Positions 21,718-34,334 of a DNA stretch of 64,000 nucleotides are shown one piece after another (positions within the stretch are counted from its first letter, which is position 1; each line of letters opens with the position of its first letter). The position numbers and the translations under genes were made by a program. Origin of the DNA: Alnus glutinosa (taxonomy: Eukaryota; Streptophyta; Magnoliopsida; Fagales; Betulaceae); NCBI RefSeq assembly GCF_958979055.1, contig NC_084898.1, forward strand, positions 1,064,001-1,128,000, written 5' to 3'. The notes beneath the pieces were generated by a model. It did no database searches and was not told where the DNA came from. It saw only the letters and a list, made by a program, of their open reading frames with translations.

Positions 21718-21766
21718 CTAGAACTGTGACTTGAAATTTAAATGATTTGTAAAGCGCTTGTGTTTG
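21718..21766 (-). repeat. captured 48-bp piece of trehalase intron 8
   Basis: AGAACTGTGACTTGAAATTT followed by AAATGATTTGTAAAGCGC matches TRE-C 9,063-9,110 and the TRE-A equivalent with about three changes. It sits between R copy 2 and foldback repeats. Confidence 0.65.
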
Positions 21767-21799
21767 GGCTGATATAAATTTAGATACCAATATCTTGTT

Positions 21800-22810
21800 G
21801 ACTGTAGATATAATTAGATTGAGCTGAGATTCCTTTATTTTATTTTATTTTATTTTTTATTTCTTTTGAGAAGAGATTGACTTGAGATTTCAGCTCAATC
21901 TAATAAAATAAAGGGATCTCCAGTTCATTGTTGCATCCGGTTTAGGAAGGCTTTCCTTTAGTTTAGTTCTTCTATTTCATCCGGAATAAAAGGCTGACTT
22001 TAGCTTCTCAGACAAGTTTTGTATTAGAGACTGGAGTTGACAGTTGTAGTCGAAAGTGTGAGAATGCGAGCCGGTTCACTGTTGCATACTACTTAGGAAG
22101 GTTTTTTTGCAGATTTAGTTCCTCAGTTTCATTCAGAATAAATGGCTGACATTTAAACTTCTCAATGACAGTGTGAGAATGCGAGCCGGTTCATTTTTGC
22201 ATCTGGTTTAGGAAGCCTTTCCGCCGATTTAGTTCCTATGTTTCATATGGGCTGAATTTGTACAGTTACCAAATTAGCCTATTGGAAACAAATTGGCCGA
22301 ATTTTCATCATATACAAATTCTTATATGGTTAATCAATTTTTTTTTTTAGTACACGTGGTTTTCTGATTTTACTTTTGCTTGTGTTGTTTTCAATTTGCC
22401 TCGTAAATGTTATCTTGCTTAATACTAAAAACAAAAATAGTATCTTTGTCTCTCTTCCGTTTTCCGTTTATTCCGAATGAAACAGAGGAACAAAACCAAC
22501 AGAAAACCTTCCTAAACCGTATGCAACAATGACTCGGCTCGCATTCTCACACTTAACTACAGCTGTCAACTCCTGTCTCCAATACAAAACTTGACTGAGA
22601 AGCTAAAGTCAGCCTTTTATTCTGGATGAAACAGAGGAACAAAGCTGGAGGAAAACCTTCCTAAACCGGATGCAACAACGAACCGGCTCAATCTAATTAT
22701 ATCTGATTACAATTAGATTGAGCTGAGATCCCTTTATTTTATTTTATTTTATTTTTGTGAAGAGATTGACCTGAAATCTCAGTTCAATATGATAAAATAA
22801 AGTGTAATGT
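21800..22810. repeat. large imperfect foldback built from the dispersed repeat family
   Basis: The left arm 21,915-22,240 (plus orientation: GAGAATGCGAGCCGGTTC twice, GTTTCATCCGGAATAAAAGG) faces the right arm 22,470-22,700 (same motifs reversed), with about 230 bp of different sequence between them. Outside each arm lies a GATTGAGCTGAGATC hairpin with TTTTATTTTATTTTATTT in its loop. No coding sequence. Confidence 0.7.
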
Positions 22811-23335
22811 ATTTTTTTTTTTCAATGAGTCATAACAATTTTTTTTTTTTTTCGACAATGAAAAACTAAGAAGAACAATTCGTTACCACTACTATCACAA
22901 ATCAAATACTCAAAACCAAGCCACAATCCAACTCTCATCAATACTCAAGTAACCGTTTACCACAAAATCCTGTACATATTAGAAAACAAATTGGGGAAAG
23001 AAACCCCAAATCCCGATAAACCACCATTTGGTCAACCACTCAGCTGAAATGGAAAGCCCATTCGGTTCCAACCTCAAACCACTAGAAAGATACACATACA
23101 CTTAATCTGAAACCCATAAATTAACGCCCTTCGTTTTGGTATATATAAATGAGATAATTGTACCACTGGTCTCTAGGTTGACCTCAATTACGAATCACTC
23201 CCTGTGGTACAAAAAATTAATAGAGGGTCATTGTGGTAAATCAGAATTACAAATTACTCTCTGAACCTGTTTTTCGTCCACCAATCTAATAAAGTTCGTT
23301 AGTGGATTACAATACAAATGATATTTAGAGATTGT
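22811..23335. other. unassigned spacer
   Basis: Two T runs, then about 450 bp without a recognisable gene or repeat family. Confidence 0.35.
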
Positions 23336-23600
23336 CTTACTAAAGTCAGCATTTTATTCCGGATGAAACAGAGGAACAAAACTGGAGGAAAACCTTCCTA
23401 AACCGGATGCAACAACGAACCGGCTCAATCTAATTATATCTGATTACAATTAGATTGAGCTGAGATCCCTATGTTTTATTAGATTGAGCTGAGATCCCCT
23501 TATTTTATTTTATTTTATTTTTGTGAAGAGATTGACCTGAGATCTCAGTTCAATATGATAAAATAAAGTGTAATGTTATAATTAGATTGAGTTGGTTTGT
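23336..23600 (-). repeat. further copy of the dispersed repeat and its hairpin
   Basis: Nearly repeats 22,610-22,810: GATGAAACAGAGGAACAAA, CCTTCCTAAACCGGATGC, then ATTAGATTGAGCTGAGATCC twice and GAAGAGATTGACCTGAGATC. Confidence 0.75.
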
Positions 23601-24370
23601 TGTTGCATCCGGTTTATGAAGTGTAATGTCCAAAAAAATATTTAATGAGTTTATTAGGATTAAATAAAAATAAGTCTATTAAGTGTGATAAAATAAAATA
23701 AAGTGTTTTATTTTATCTTATGGACTTGTAAATGATAGCCATGAAAAGAAAATATAAGTGACATTTGTAAGTCCAAAGAACATAGAAAATAAAATAAAAT
23801 AGAAATGAAATGAAATAAGAAAACAAAGGAAGAAATATATAAAAAAAGAAAAAAAGAAGAAAAAAAATAGAAGGGAGAATGAAGGGTCGTACGCCCCTTC
23901 AGTTAAAGAGGCAGCACGACTGCCTCTTTTTCTTTTTCTTTTATATATATATATATATATATATAAAAGTGTGGGGCACAACAACTAGTGAGGCGCGCCT
24001 CACTTAAAAATAAAAAGAAAAAAGCACCTCACTGCCTCTTTTCTTTCTATTAGACCGTGAAGAAAGAAAAAGAAAAAGGGGGGAGGTTTCTTAGTGAAAA
24101 ATCGTGATATAGGAAGTTCTATGAGTCCAATCTCAAATCCAATTTTGGGAACGTAATCTACGGGTGTGGATCTACGTTGTTACCGATCATTTTGAGGTAA
24201 AACACCAAATTCATATATTTGAGACTTTTGATTAAATCTTGTAAATGTGAGTTTAATTGAGTGTTTTCTTTAGGTGTTTGGCTATTTGAAATTTTCTTGA
24301 GGCTACCCAAACCTTGGGTATTAGTTTGGTGAACTTTGGGTAAGTCTTTCTAAAACCCTAACTTTTGTGT
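23601..24370 (+). mobile_element. LTR-like AT-rich block with purine tracts
   Basis: Contains long GA-rich runs, CGTACGCCCCTTC, an AT dinucleotide run near 23,942-23,966, and an end region (AGGCTACCCAAACCTTGGG) of the kind found near Gypsy LTR 3' ends. It is possibly the right piece of the LTR starting at 19,885. R copy 3 begins where it ends. Confidence 0.35.
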
Positions 24371-27138
24371 GTAACTATAGGGAGATGATGACGATTGAAG
24401 ATCATTGTCTATCTGCTATATATATAATTGGATTAGGATTCTATGATTTGGAAATCGGTGTAAGTATAGTTGCATTAGTAGTATTATGACAGGCTTGGGC
24501 AGAGGAAGCAAACCCTATCTGGCACCATATCTTATCCACTCCTCCTTGCAGCTATAAATAGGCTTCTCACCGTCTCCCTTGCTTCAATATTATCTTTAAT
24601 ATTCTTTAGCTGCGATGGACCAACCACCAGACGTCATGAGCATAGCATCCTCTGCACCAGCCTCACCACCTTCACCCTTACCCCCATCCTCCTCACCACC
24701 TTCACCCTTGCCCCCACCCCCGCCTCTACTCTCACTCGAACCACCGTCCTCCGTTACTTTCATTATGGAACAATGTGTTCATGCAGTATTCCTTTACAAA
24801 TATCAAGATTATATAGCTTAAGAAGTGTGGATCCAACTTAGCCACACTTTCAAGCGGATGTGGAATCTCAAAATACCTTAATAGGTACGTTGTATAGGGC
24901 CATCAAAGATATTATCTTTCCACCAATATCAAAAGAAATGCCAAGTTCATTACGCTATGATAATTACTAGTAGCAGTAGATTTACTTTCCTATCATGCCA
25001 TATTAGCCGGATATGGCTTATCTTTTATTTACAAGTTCTTGTTTCACTCCAAGCCAATGAAGACATGTAGGAGCTATTCGTAGCTGAATAGAAGTCATAG
25101 TTTTAGTTCAAATATAAGTCTTGTAACTTTTCTATAACGTATTCAATGAATAAAGAAGGCTGGCATCAGAAATTATCCTCAAACTTATAGTTTGACAAGA
25201 TTGGGCTCATCCTCTAAATTCTTACCACTAATTAATTCTTACGAGTCAGTAATGATTGGCAAGAATAAGAAGCTAGATCCGGCTTTTTTTTTTTTTTCTA
25301 GTTCAATGGCGAGTTACGAGATCTGCGTAAAATAAATCTATAAAAATAAAAACAACAAAATTAAAAATAAAATATAAAAAAGGGGCTTTTTTTTCTTTTC
25401 TTTTCTTTTCTTTTTTATAATTTTCAGTGATTTTTTATTTTTTTAATTTGTTTATTAAAAAGTTTTTTTTTTTTTTTAAAGTCTAGTGGAAGTGTAACTA
25501 TAGGAAGATGATGAAGAGCATTACTCTAATTTGGATTAGTAGTCTAGTCAAAGTGTAACTATAGTTGATTTGTAGTCTAGGCAAAGTGTAACTATAATTG
25601 ATTTGGAGTGCTTCTGGAATTTCTCTGTGAGTCCTGTAAAATACAGCCAAATAAAGGAAACAATTTGCAAAATAAAGCAACATAAACCAACATGCCACCG
25701 ATACAAATTAGAATTAATATTCCATATTAATTAGGTTTATATTTCTTATAGAATTTACTTTTGATTGTAATCAATTGTAATTCGTTTTGATTTGATTAAT
25801 AGACTTACTTTATCTTCACATACTCCAATTTATAGAAATCTTTTGTAATGTACTAGCAAAATATAATTAACCTATTCGCCTTCTTTCCTAAAGTTTATAA
25901 ATATTCACTGTAAGACTAGTATTGTTTTGTTGATTTAGAAAAGAGATGTATAATATCGTTTCCTAGTTCATCTTTATAGGGTTAAAGATCCATTCAGGTT
26001 TACGATTTAAAAATAATGATTTTTGAAAATGCGATTTTTAAATAACGCAGTTAAGCATATATTTGGTAAAACTCTTCTTTTTTCTTTTTTTTTCCTTTTA
26101 CATTTTCCAATCACAATTATTTTAAAAAGCACGCCCAAGCGATATATTTTTTGTGATTTAATTTAAAATCACACTTTTAATCTTTGAAATTGCAGTACCA
26201 ATTGCCAAACGCACTCTAAAAGCAGCAAATTGCATTAGGGCATTAATGTCATGGACTGGGGTTGGTACTGAATAAACGAAAAACATGTACCCATTCATCT
26301 TGAAAACAGTAAAACATAAGGTGAGCAACTCTTAGTTTAGGGGCTTGTTTATATGACAGAATTTTGTAGGGTAAAGTTGAGTTTTTGAAGGCAAAGTTGA
26401 TGTGGGAAGATTTGTAGAACGTTTTCGAAATGATGTGGTTTTTATGGGAATGAGGAACCGAGGATGTGAAGTTGAATTGGTGAAACTGGAGCAACAAAGT
26501 AGGTAGAATTGAGATCTCAAAAATAAAGTCATACACCTATCTTTTAGAACAGAAATGAAGCTCATATATGGGTTGAAGCTCATAGGCAGCTCATTCGTAG
26601 TAGGGTGGTAATTCGTGTTTGCGCGTTGGGTCGGATTGTGTCGAAGTATGGGGGTACAAGACTATATAGGTCAATCATAACCCGATCCATTTAATTAAAA
26701 TAGTCAGATCACTCAACCTTAACCTGCTAATTTTGTCGAAAATTAGCGCATATGTCAAAAATTGACAGTCCTAATTTGCAATACGAGAACTACCACATTT
26801 TCACGTTAAGAGGGGCCTATCATCGATCTGGTGCCTCTCTAATAATAAAGATAGTACAATCTGACTAACCTTTCACTAGTGATAAAAATTAGGTAGATAT
26901 GAATTGTTTGTTAATATTTTTGTTTTGAGAACAAAAATTTAGAGTTTCAACATACATAAACTAGTATCCAACCATTTTCCATACCAATTAATTTAAAGAG
27001 TCTCTCAGCTACTTTTAAAAAAATTAAATAATTAATTTATTTTTTATTTTTTATTTTTTTTTAAAAAAAAGAGGAAATGAATGCTCTAAGCAAAAACTTT
27101 TTGAGTGTATGAAGTAGGATCACAAATCCAAGAACTGA
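24371..27138 (+). repeat. R repeat, copy 3, and diverged duplication arm
   Basis: Collinear with about 2,905-6,370 but lacking the 4,608-5,385 insertion. Sequence identity with copy 1 is visibly lower than in the following block (for example about 15 differences in 375 bp at 26,205-26,583 against 5,437-5,811). Confidence 0.75.
24615..24821 (+). pseudogene. R-repeat short gene, copy 3, early stop
   Basis: A CTATAAATAGGC box lies about 60 bp upstream of the ATG. The frame encodes MDQPPDVMSIASSAPASPPS, a Pro/Ser-rich stretch, and then MEQCVHAVFLYKYQDY. It stops at TAA where copy 1 has CAA, so the conserved downstream block (WIQL, FQADVESQN-like) is cut off. Family unknown. Confidence 0.4.
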
Positions 27139-27482
27139 ATTTAAAGCAACCAAGGATATAACTTGATATGTTTTTTACCATTAGAGTTTTATCCAGAATT
27201 GAATGCTCCTTGCATAAGGATGAAAAACAGAGCAAAAGAGAAAATTTCAAAATCTAGCTGCATTTCAGTTCATTCTAAATCAAAGAAGATGTTCCTCATC
27301 TTGAACTTTAGATTATTTACAACATTGATCAAAATTTTAAAAACTCCACCTACAAATGAAAGCGGATATGGTTGTGGATTAGGCTGCAACAGTTAATTTT
27401 TGGGGCCTATGGAAACTTTTTAAGGGGAAAGTTGTTGAGCTAATGAGATAAGGAAGTTGACTATTTGGTTTTGAGTAATGCT

Positions 27483-27620
27483 AGACGTACAACCCTTTTA
27501 CAACTCTCTCATTTCATTTGGTAAATTTTTTCGAGTGCCTTACGTGACAATGCCAAGTCGCATTGTCTCGTTCGAACAAAAGGGGAGAGTTGTAAAAGGG
27601 TTATAGGTCTAGCATTACTC
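27483..27620. mobile_element. MITE, partner of the 6,715 copy
   Basis: Same element and flanking 9-bp duplication, in the TRE-A 3' flank about 310 bp beyond the stop codon. Confidence 0.75.
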
Positions 27621-27929
27621 TATGGTTTTGGAAATTGAGATATGGAAAAGGTAGGATGCCCTTTATTTGAATAAATTGGAAGTCATGAATTTTGAATTTT
27701 TCCACTGGTAGTGGGTGGAATATGGAATTCATGAATAAGTTTTGAGAATTTTGATTCAGTCTCCTCATTAGCATATATGTCTTGAATTCAAGATTATGAA
27801 ATAAAATCACTGTAATTCATTGCCATGCTTTTATTTACTGGCTAGCTTCCTGCAAGGAAAAGCCTTGTTATTAAAAATGTGCTAGTGAGGCAAATAGCAA
27901 TATGTCTATGCTTGCAAACTCCGAGATCA

Positions 27930-30900
27930 CTAGCAATGTATTGTTCGGTCTTGAGGCCATCCAAACTCCTCCAGAAAAGCCAAAACAACTCCATTTGACC
28001 AGCCAAAACCAGTCTGCAATGCAACAGATAGACCATTTCTTATGTAACATGAACGTTCATAATAGCAAGCAATCCGTGTCAATCAAACATGAATATTACT
28101 ATTTTGTAGGCTGTTGTATGATTGTCATACAACTTGATAATGTAATAGTGAAAATCAGTCATTGGATCAACACTTTATAAAAAATTTATATATTAAGGGT
28201 TGATTTTCATTGCCACATTATCTCAATTGTATGACAGTCATATAACATTCTACTAAATAGCATTACTCGTCAAACATTCTTTCCAAAAAAGTTTAACGAA
28301 TACCTGGGGTACGTATTCTCCACCACCTCCAAATTCTCCACACTTGGTCACATCATGTTTTTCATGCATTGTGCCTGTTTTCTTATAGGCAGCATAGTTG
28401 GTTCTGATCCACCTCACAGCAATGTCTTCGGCCAATGACCTTGCTTCTTTTGATCCAGATCTAGCTAGACCTTCAACTATCATGTGTTGAAGTGGGGCCC
28501 AACCATTTGGAAAGTCCCTATTGTACAAGTTGAATAAGGTCATGGGCTACTAAATTAAAGACAAAAAGGTATTGTAATATGCAAATGTTTCCTCCTCCCC
28601 TTTAGACAAACCTCCCCCCCCTTTCGCTCTTTGATTTGCAATGAATCTAAATCTTTTCCCACATAAAGATCCAGCGACGATGAATTAAACCAGTACTAAC
28701 CATTGTTGTCCTGAGTTTTTCAAAGAAGTTGCAATCCCAAAAGCACCAAGCAGGCCAGAACTTTGGAAGCCTCTCAAGACTTTCTCCACCAGAGAAGGAT
28801 CTTCATCTATGTAAACCACACAAGCATTCTTAGTATTCATCAATGTGCAACAAAAAATGGTACAAGTAAATGTCGCAAAAGTAATGTGCATTCAAAGTTT
28901 GAAATGAAGCAATATATTTCATTTATTTATATCCAGGAAATACACTCGATGAACACTTCATAATAATTCTCAGCAAGGGGATAAAATTATTCTTTCATGG
29001 TGCCCTGTGTTAAATCACCACTTATTTCAAAAGCTTAAGTTTATAGGTTGGGTAAATTTAATTATTTAATTAATACTTTAACACTCCCTCTCGCGTGTGG
29101 GTTCAAACTCTCTTTTTAATAGATAGGGTCCAACATGTGAAATATTTGATTGAAATGGGAGATAAATGACTGAGATAAGGGTCGAATTCAAGATCTCTGC
29201 TCTAATATCATATTAAATTATCACTTATTCCAAAAACTTAAGCTTATAGGAAGGGATAATTTAATTATTTTATTAATACTTTAACACTTCCCCTCACTTT
29301 GGGCTCAAACCTTGTCTATCTCAGCAGTTCAAACCAACATAACCTCATTCCCAGGAAGTATTATTTCTACAGGAATTGTGGAAAGAGTGCACCTGCTTCC
29401 TGTCATTGATTGCAGTTACATCTGTACCCTTACTTGGGGATCAATGCTAGTAACCTATTAAACAAGTCAACACAAAATGGGATAGGCTCTGGAATTTCTA
29501 ACAAAAAACAATGTTGTCCTTCACATTATCATCTGTCAGTTATGTATATGGTTCAGAAAAACCAAGCTCATGAACAGCTCCAGCTATGCACATTCACTAG
29601 CCTAAGCAATCTGACCTGAGTTAAAAGTTCTAATTTTAGCTATCAGAGGAGCAAGAGACAACTCAGTTGTGACTAAAATATGGTGAACCAAAGAGGTCTG
29701 TGCCATTCAGCTAATAACAGAACAATCCATGCTTATAAATTCACATACCAATATTAACTTAGAGCAAAATACATTGTCCACATCCATGGTTTGCTCAAGT
29801 CACTGATTGAGGCCACAGAAGTAAGAGGTCAGAACTATGACTTGAAATCTAAATGATTTGTAAAGCGCTTATGTTTGGTTGGACTCTATCTCACTTTCAA
29901 ATAAAACCTTCTTCAACTTATCAAGAGTTCTAGACTTATCAATGGGCTCATATTTATTTAGACCAAGATACGAACAAACTTAGCTCCAAAAAGAAGATTC
30001 AGTTTATCAACATGAGCCCCATTTGGACTGGGACAGCTGAGCTTGTATGGAGCTCAAGCTTGCATCATAAAGTTCAACCTGGTCCCCAACCCAAGCCTGA
30101 TTAGCCATGCTTGAACAGCCAATCATACCATTTAGCACATTTGTAAACCCATTCCTGTTGGGCATTAAGAGTAACAAACCTGAGTAGAATGACTCAACCC
30201 ACAAAGGAACAAAGTTTGAAGCAAATACATTCTGATTCTGGTTGCAAACTTCCCAAGTTTGAGGTTCCTAAAAGTATCAAAACGAAGAATCAGGAGAAGT
30301 GCTGAAGAATTAGTAACTTCAGACATCACAAACTTTAGTATCGAGACTCTACCTCACATGTACTATCATTGAACCAGTAATCAAGCCATTGTCCCATCTT
30401 TGCATTCCAGAAAACAGATTTTATTGCCTTCCGTCTGGCTCGAGAAGCGTTCAAGAAGCTCTCTGCAGTACTATAATCTCCAGCAACTTTTGCCAAGTGG
30501 GCAATGTCTAGTTCCATCTGAATCAAGAAGTACCACAACTCTAGTAATGTTAACAGGTAACTAATTTCAAGGATTCTATTTAAAAGTGTTCTGAGGAATA
30601 CCTTGAGTATATATGCATTTAAATCAACAGGTAAAACAGATGTCGTAGCCATTGTTGTGAAATCCAAGGGATTCCTGTGAGAAGAAAGCTAAACCCTCAC
30701 TACTTCATTAAACAATTTGTAAATATCCAAAAACCCAAATTTGAGAACCTATAACCATATTTCGAAATTTGGGCAGTGAGACCTAATAGTTCTGATATTT
30801 CAATCACATAAGACTTGGAAAGACCATGCTTATAAACACAAATTAGCACACACCCATAAACCCTTTTTTTTTTAATCCATTGCTTTCAGAACCTCCCAAA

Positions 30901-33900
30901 TAGACTAACTAATTTGATGTGAGGTGTTACGGGTCTAATGGAGTGCAAAGGGATGAGGACTCTTTCCATAGTCCTCAGAATAAACAAGCAGCAAGATGTC
31001 TTCTAGTTTCATTACGTTTATGGTTTCTATTTCTAGCTACTTTCATTAGAATTCTAGTTGTAGGTTCTATTTCCTAGACTTCCAGTAGCATAAACAGAGA
31101 GGTAGCTTGTTATCTCTTTTAGTAGTAATAGTTCACTTAGTAGTAGGAGTTTTATTTGTGCCTCAATTGTTTAATTATAATAGCTGAAGTCTTGTAAGGC
31201 TATAAAAGCCTGGGGCTTGAGGAACAAAGCAATCAAAGAAGTTTATTATTCAACTCTAGTAGTTGTTTTGGAAGGTTTAGTGTTCTTCGAATTACCCTTA
31301 ATTATGAATGCCTAGGATTTCTTGAATTATCCTACCAAAATCTATCATTTTTAATACTTTTTCATCCCACGTTACGTAGGCACGTAACATGAGGCAACTA
31401 CTTGAAGGGTATCCCACTCTACAATAGCTTATACAATATATTAAAATAGAGAAAATTCCCCCTATTGGAAGGTCATTAGGATACCCAGAATATTAAATTT
31501 TTGGCTGCAAACTAAATTGTAATTGGCCTGAATTTCAAATGTTTGGAAGTTGCGAATTTTGCAACAAACAAATTTCATATACTTCTTCAAATTATGGACA
31601 GCACAACAATGTAAGATTTAACTTTAACTTATCAGCATTGATATGGAAAAAACTATAGTTATCTGAACAGAGGAGTCTAAGACATACTAATTCTCAAGAG
31701 GAAATTATTACCTCATCCACCTTGTGCTGAAGTCCCAGCCAGATTCAGCAGCTGAAGCCACTTCACGATAGAAATGCTGTTTTGCAGAAATACTTGAGAT
31801 ATTGGAAGCAGATTCCTTGTCCTGTGAGATAAGAGCCACTAAAAGATTACTCCTCCCATGCTCTCCACAATTTATACATACAACATATCTTATGCTAAGG
31901 CATTTAAGTTGGAGAGAAGGACACACAATGGTTGAAGATTCAGGCCTTGGCTTGTTCCACTTTGCATAATACCGATTTAAAGTGTGACTGCAAGAACGAA
32001 CATCATGAATAGTCACCTTATGTATTCCTATTGACAGCAGAAAAGAAGAAGTTAAAAAGTTTAGGCCATGGAAAATAAAGCTAAGAAAGAAATTTAAACA
32101 TAATTTCAATCCGAGCAACAAAGCAAACACAAACAAGAGAATATCTAAGTAAAATATATTTTAACGTACCTGAACTCCAGAATTGATACTCTTTGAGCAG
32201 TGCAGGGAGAGATTTTTTAACCAATTGCATATCGCCAGTCCTATTGTATATCTCATAAACCATAGAACTTAGGAGAGGAGGCTGGCTGCGAAAGAAAACC
32301 CCAAGTTTCTGGTTTAACTCCAATAGAGCAATTAGAATGCAGATGAACTTACTTAAAAGAAATTTGCATAAGTGAGATTTATACAACATAATGTCGAGAG
32401 AGAAAAATAAAAAAAAAAGAAAACTTGAGCATCAGATGATTAAGCCACAATGTATTATACACATGCTGAAAGCTTTAATGACCAATTTAAAAGAATGTAT
32501 ATGCATCCGCGTATCTTTCATTTCAAGACAAGTAGTAGACTATTCATTTTATTTATCATGAACAGATAGCAAAAACAGTTTAAATTTAAGATTCTGACTT
32601 TATATTAATGGCCTGCAAAAATTTATAAGGCTTACGACCTTATATCCTGCAGCATATATATGGCGTTGTAAGCTTTTAGACATCAAGTCCTCATTATTAA
32701 CAATCTGACTGCACCACTATTGACCTAATAATTACTATGTAAAATGAAACTCACAGTGCATCAAGCTTGTTGCCTATTAAGAAATTGAATAACTAAGAAA
32801 TAGTTTTTTTTTTCTTTTAACATATCGTACTCCAGAAGAAAAGGGAAATGATTCTTAAATCATGTAAAAGAGCACAAGCCAATGACAATCACCAACACAT
32901 TTATAAAAGTCAATAAAAATGCCATATTTTCAGAAGGATGGGGATAATTAAGAATCAGCAATGTGGAATCCAGCAGCACACAAAATACAATTAAACAACA
33001 AAAACAAAAAATGAAAGAACAATTACCTTCTGTTAGTGTAATAAGCCCTTGCACCGTTAAGAACATGACCATAGTTTTCTAACAAGTGAATAAGATTAGT
33101 CACAATTCCTTTTGCAGTCTCATACATGTTACTTGCTAGCAATCCCCTGCATCAAAAATAGACATCAATCTTGATCCCATTAAGGGATGCTCCACATAGC
33201 CCATTTCCAACGCAACAATTGAAACGAAAACGAAAAAATAACCGGCTAAAGAAAAAAAGATAAAATAGTTTCTAAATTGGACTGAATCTCACTCCCCCCT
33301 CCCCAAAGAAAAAGAAAAGACAACAATTCTTGCTTCCAACTGACTATGGGACCAGCAATAGCACTTCAAGCAGCTTAATTACACATGAGCTTCAAACAAA
33401 TGCATTAAACTCCTACAATTGCTATGCATTAGAATCTGACCCAGATACTATAAACCCTGTATAGGAATTCAATTGAACCTTCTTTTTTTCAAACAAGTGC
33501 AGAAACTTTTATAATTACCATGCATTAGAATCTGAATCACCAAAGTACTTTCTACATTACTTAGCAAAAACCCAAGACCCCCCACCATTAATCAAGAACA
33601 TATGCAATATATGATCGAACCCAAAAGCAAAATACAAAAGTAACAGAAAACTCACCTAATTACCCAATAAGAATCCCAGTAATAGACCTCTCTAAACCGT
33701 GACCCAGGAATTATGACAGGCTTGGGCAGAGGAAGCAAAGTATGAAACTCTGGCCGCTTCACGACCTCATCAGAGACTTTCCTACTCAAATTCTTCCACA
33801 GAGCATGCACCTCCAGAGCCCAGGCTCTCACCTCCTTACTCTTCACCTTTGGCAAGAAACCCTCCGGCGCCGGCACAAAATCCACTGGCTCAGCGTGCAC

Positions 33901-34266
33901 CATATCATCCCCTGCACCCGTAAAGTACTCCTCTACAAACCCATTTAACTCCTTAACCGATACCGACCCGTTTCCAGACTTTGGAAGCTTATCGAAAGCC
34001 TCCTGAGTCTTGGACAACTCAAACTTCAGCGACAGATCAACGTAAAGTTTTGGGTCAAATTGTGACGGTCCAAAGGTGCTGAGAGCGGTTTCTTGGACAC
34101 GTTCGAGGAAGCTGACCAAAGGGGTTGTGGGAATCACAGGGCCTGTACTGTTGGAACTGCAAGATGACAAAGATTCTGCGACATTCATGGTTGTCGGTGC
34201 CAAGAAAAACGCTGCAAAAGATATCAAACATAGTTTCCGAAAGCTAAGAGCTTGAAAGCCCATCAT
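27930..34266 (-). CDS. TRE1: trehalase TRE-A, complete gene, 11 exons
   Basis: Encodes a 595-residue glycoside hydrolase family 37 trehalase, which splits trehalose into two glucose molecules; plant family members are 550-630 residues. Exons: 33,656-34,266; 33,027-33,146; 32,170-32,285; 31,927-32,027; 31,712-31,821; 30,602-30,674; 30,353-30,517; 30,180-30,267; 28,701-28,806; 28,304-28,517; 27,930-28,013. All introns are GT-AG and phases agree. A hydrophobic segment near residues 10-30 suggests a signal peptide or anchor, so an apoplastic or membrane-facing enzyme. Signature 1 [14 protein letters not shown] is at 187-200, the catalytic-acid motif GWDFSTRW at 344-351 (Asp346), signature 2 [10 protein letters not shown] at 496-505, the probable catalytic Glu549 in MHEKHD, and GGGGEY at 560-565. 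Start: either of two adjacent ATGs. Intron 5 holds a solo LTR, intron 8 a TRIM and intron 10 a MITE. The symbol is by family resemblance to the single plant TRE1. Confidence 0.93.
28091..28268. mobile_element. MITE in TRE-A intron 10
   Basis: Partner of 7,323-7,500, with the same TCAAACAT flanks; TRE-B keeps the empty site. Confidence 0.75.
29008..29286 (-). mobile_element. TRIM-like element in TRE-A intron 8
   Basis: Partner of 8,240-8,518. The primer-site copy reads TGATATTAGAGC here, one more change than in TRE-C. Confidence 0.75.
30925..31389 (+). mobile_element. solo LTR in TRE-A intron 5
   Basis: 465 bp, TGTTACG to CGTAACA, flanked by TGAGG on both sides. The matching TRE-B site reads GATGTGCAGCAACTAC without an insert. 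Confidence 0.85.
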
Positions 34267-34321
34267 AGTTGGAGAAGACTGAGAAGAGCGACTCTTTGGG
34301 ATCAGAGTACGTGAAAATAGA

Positions 34322-34334
34322 CATTATATACATA
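34322..34334 (-). promoter_or_regulatory. probable TATA box of TRE-A
   Basis: Minus-strand TGTATATAATG lies about 60 bp before the first ATG, a usual distance for a TATA box with a short leader. The same motif ends the inverted promoter copy at 17,227-17,237. TRE-B has a different upstream sequence. Confidence 0.5.

Larger units (their letters stand above)
27139..31620. repeat. segmental duplicate of 6,371-10,850
   Basis: Partner of the TRE-C block, covering TRE-A exons 6-11, introns and 3' flank. Beyond 31,620 TRE-A continues with its own intron 5 and exons 5-1, while TRE-C breaks into LINE. Confidence 0.9.

Noticed and set aside
33742..33948. Plus-strand frame over TRE-A exon 1
   Set aside because: Antisense shadow of a clear exon.
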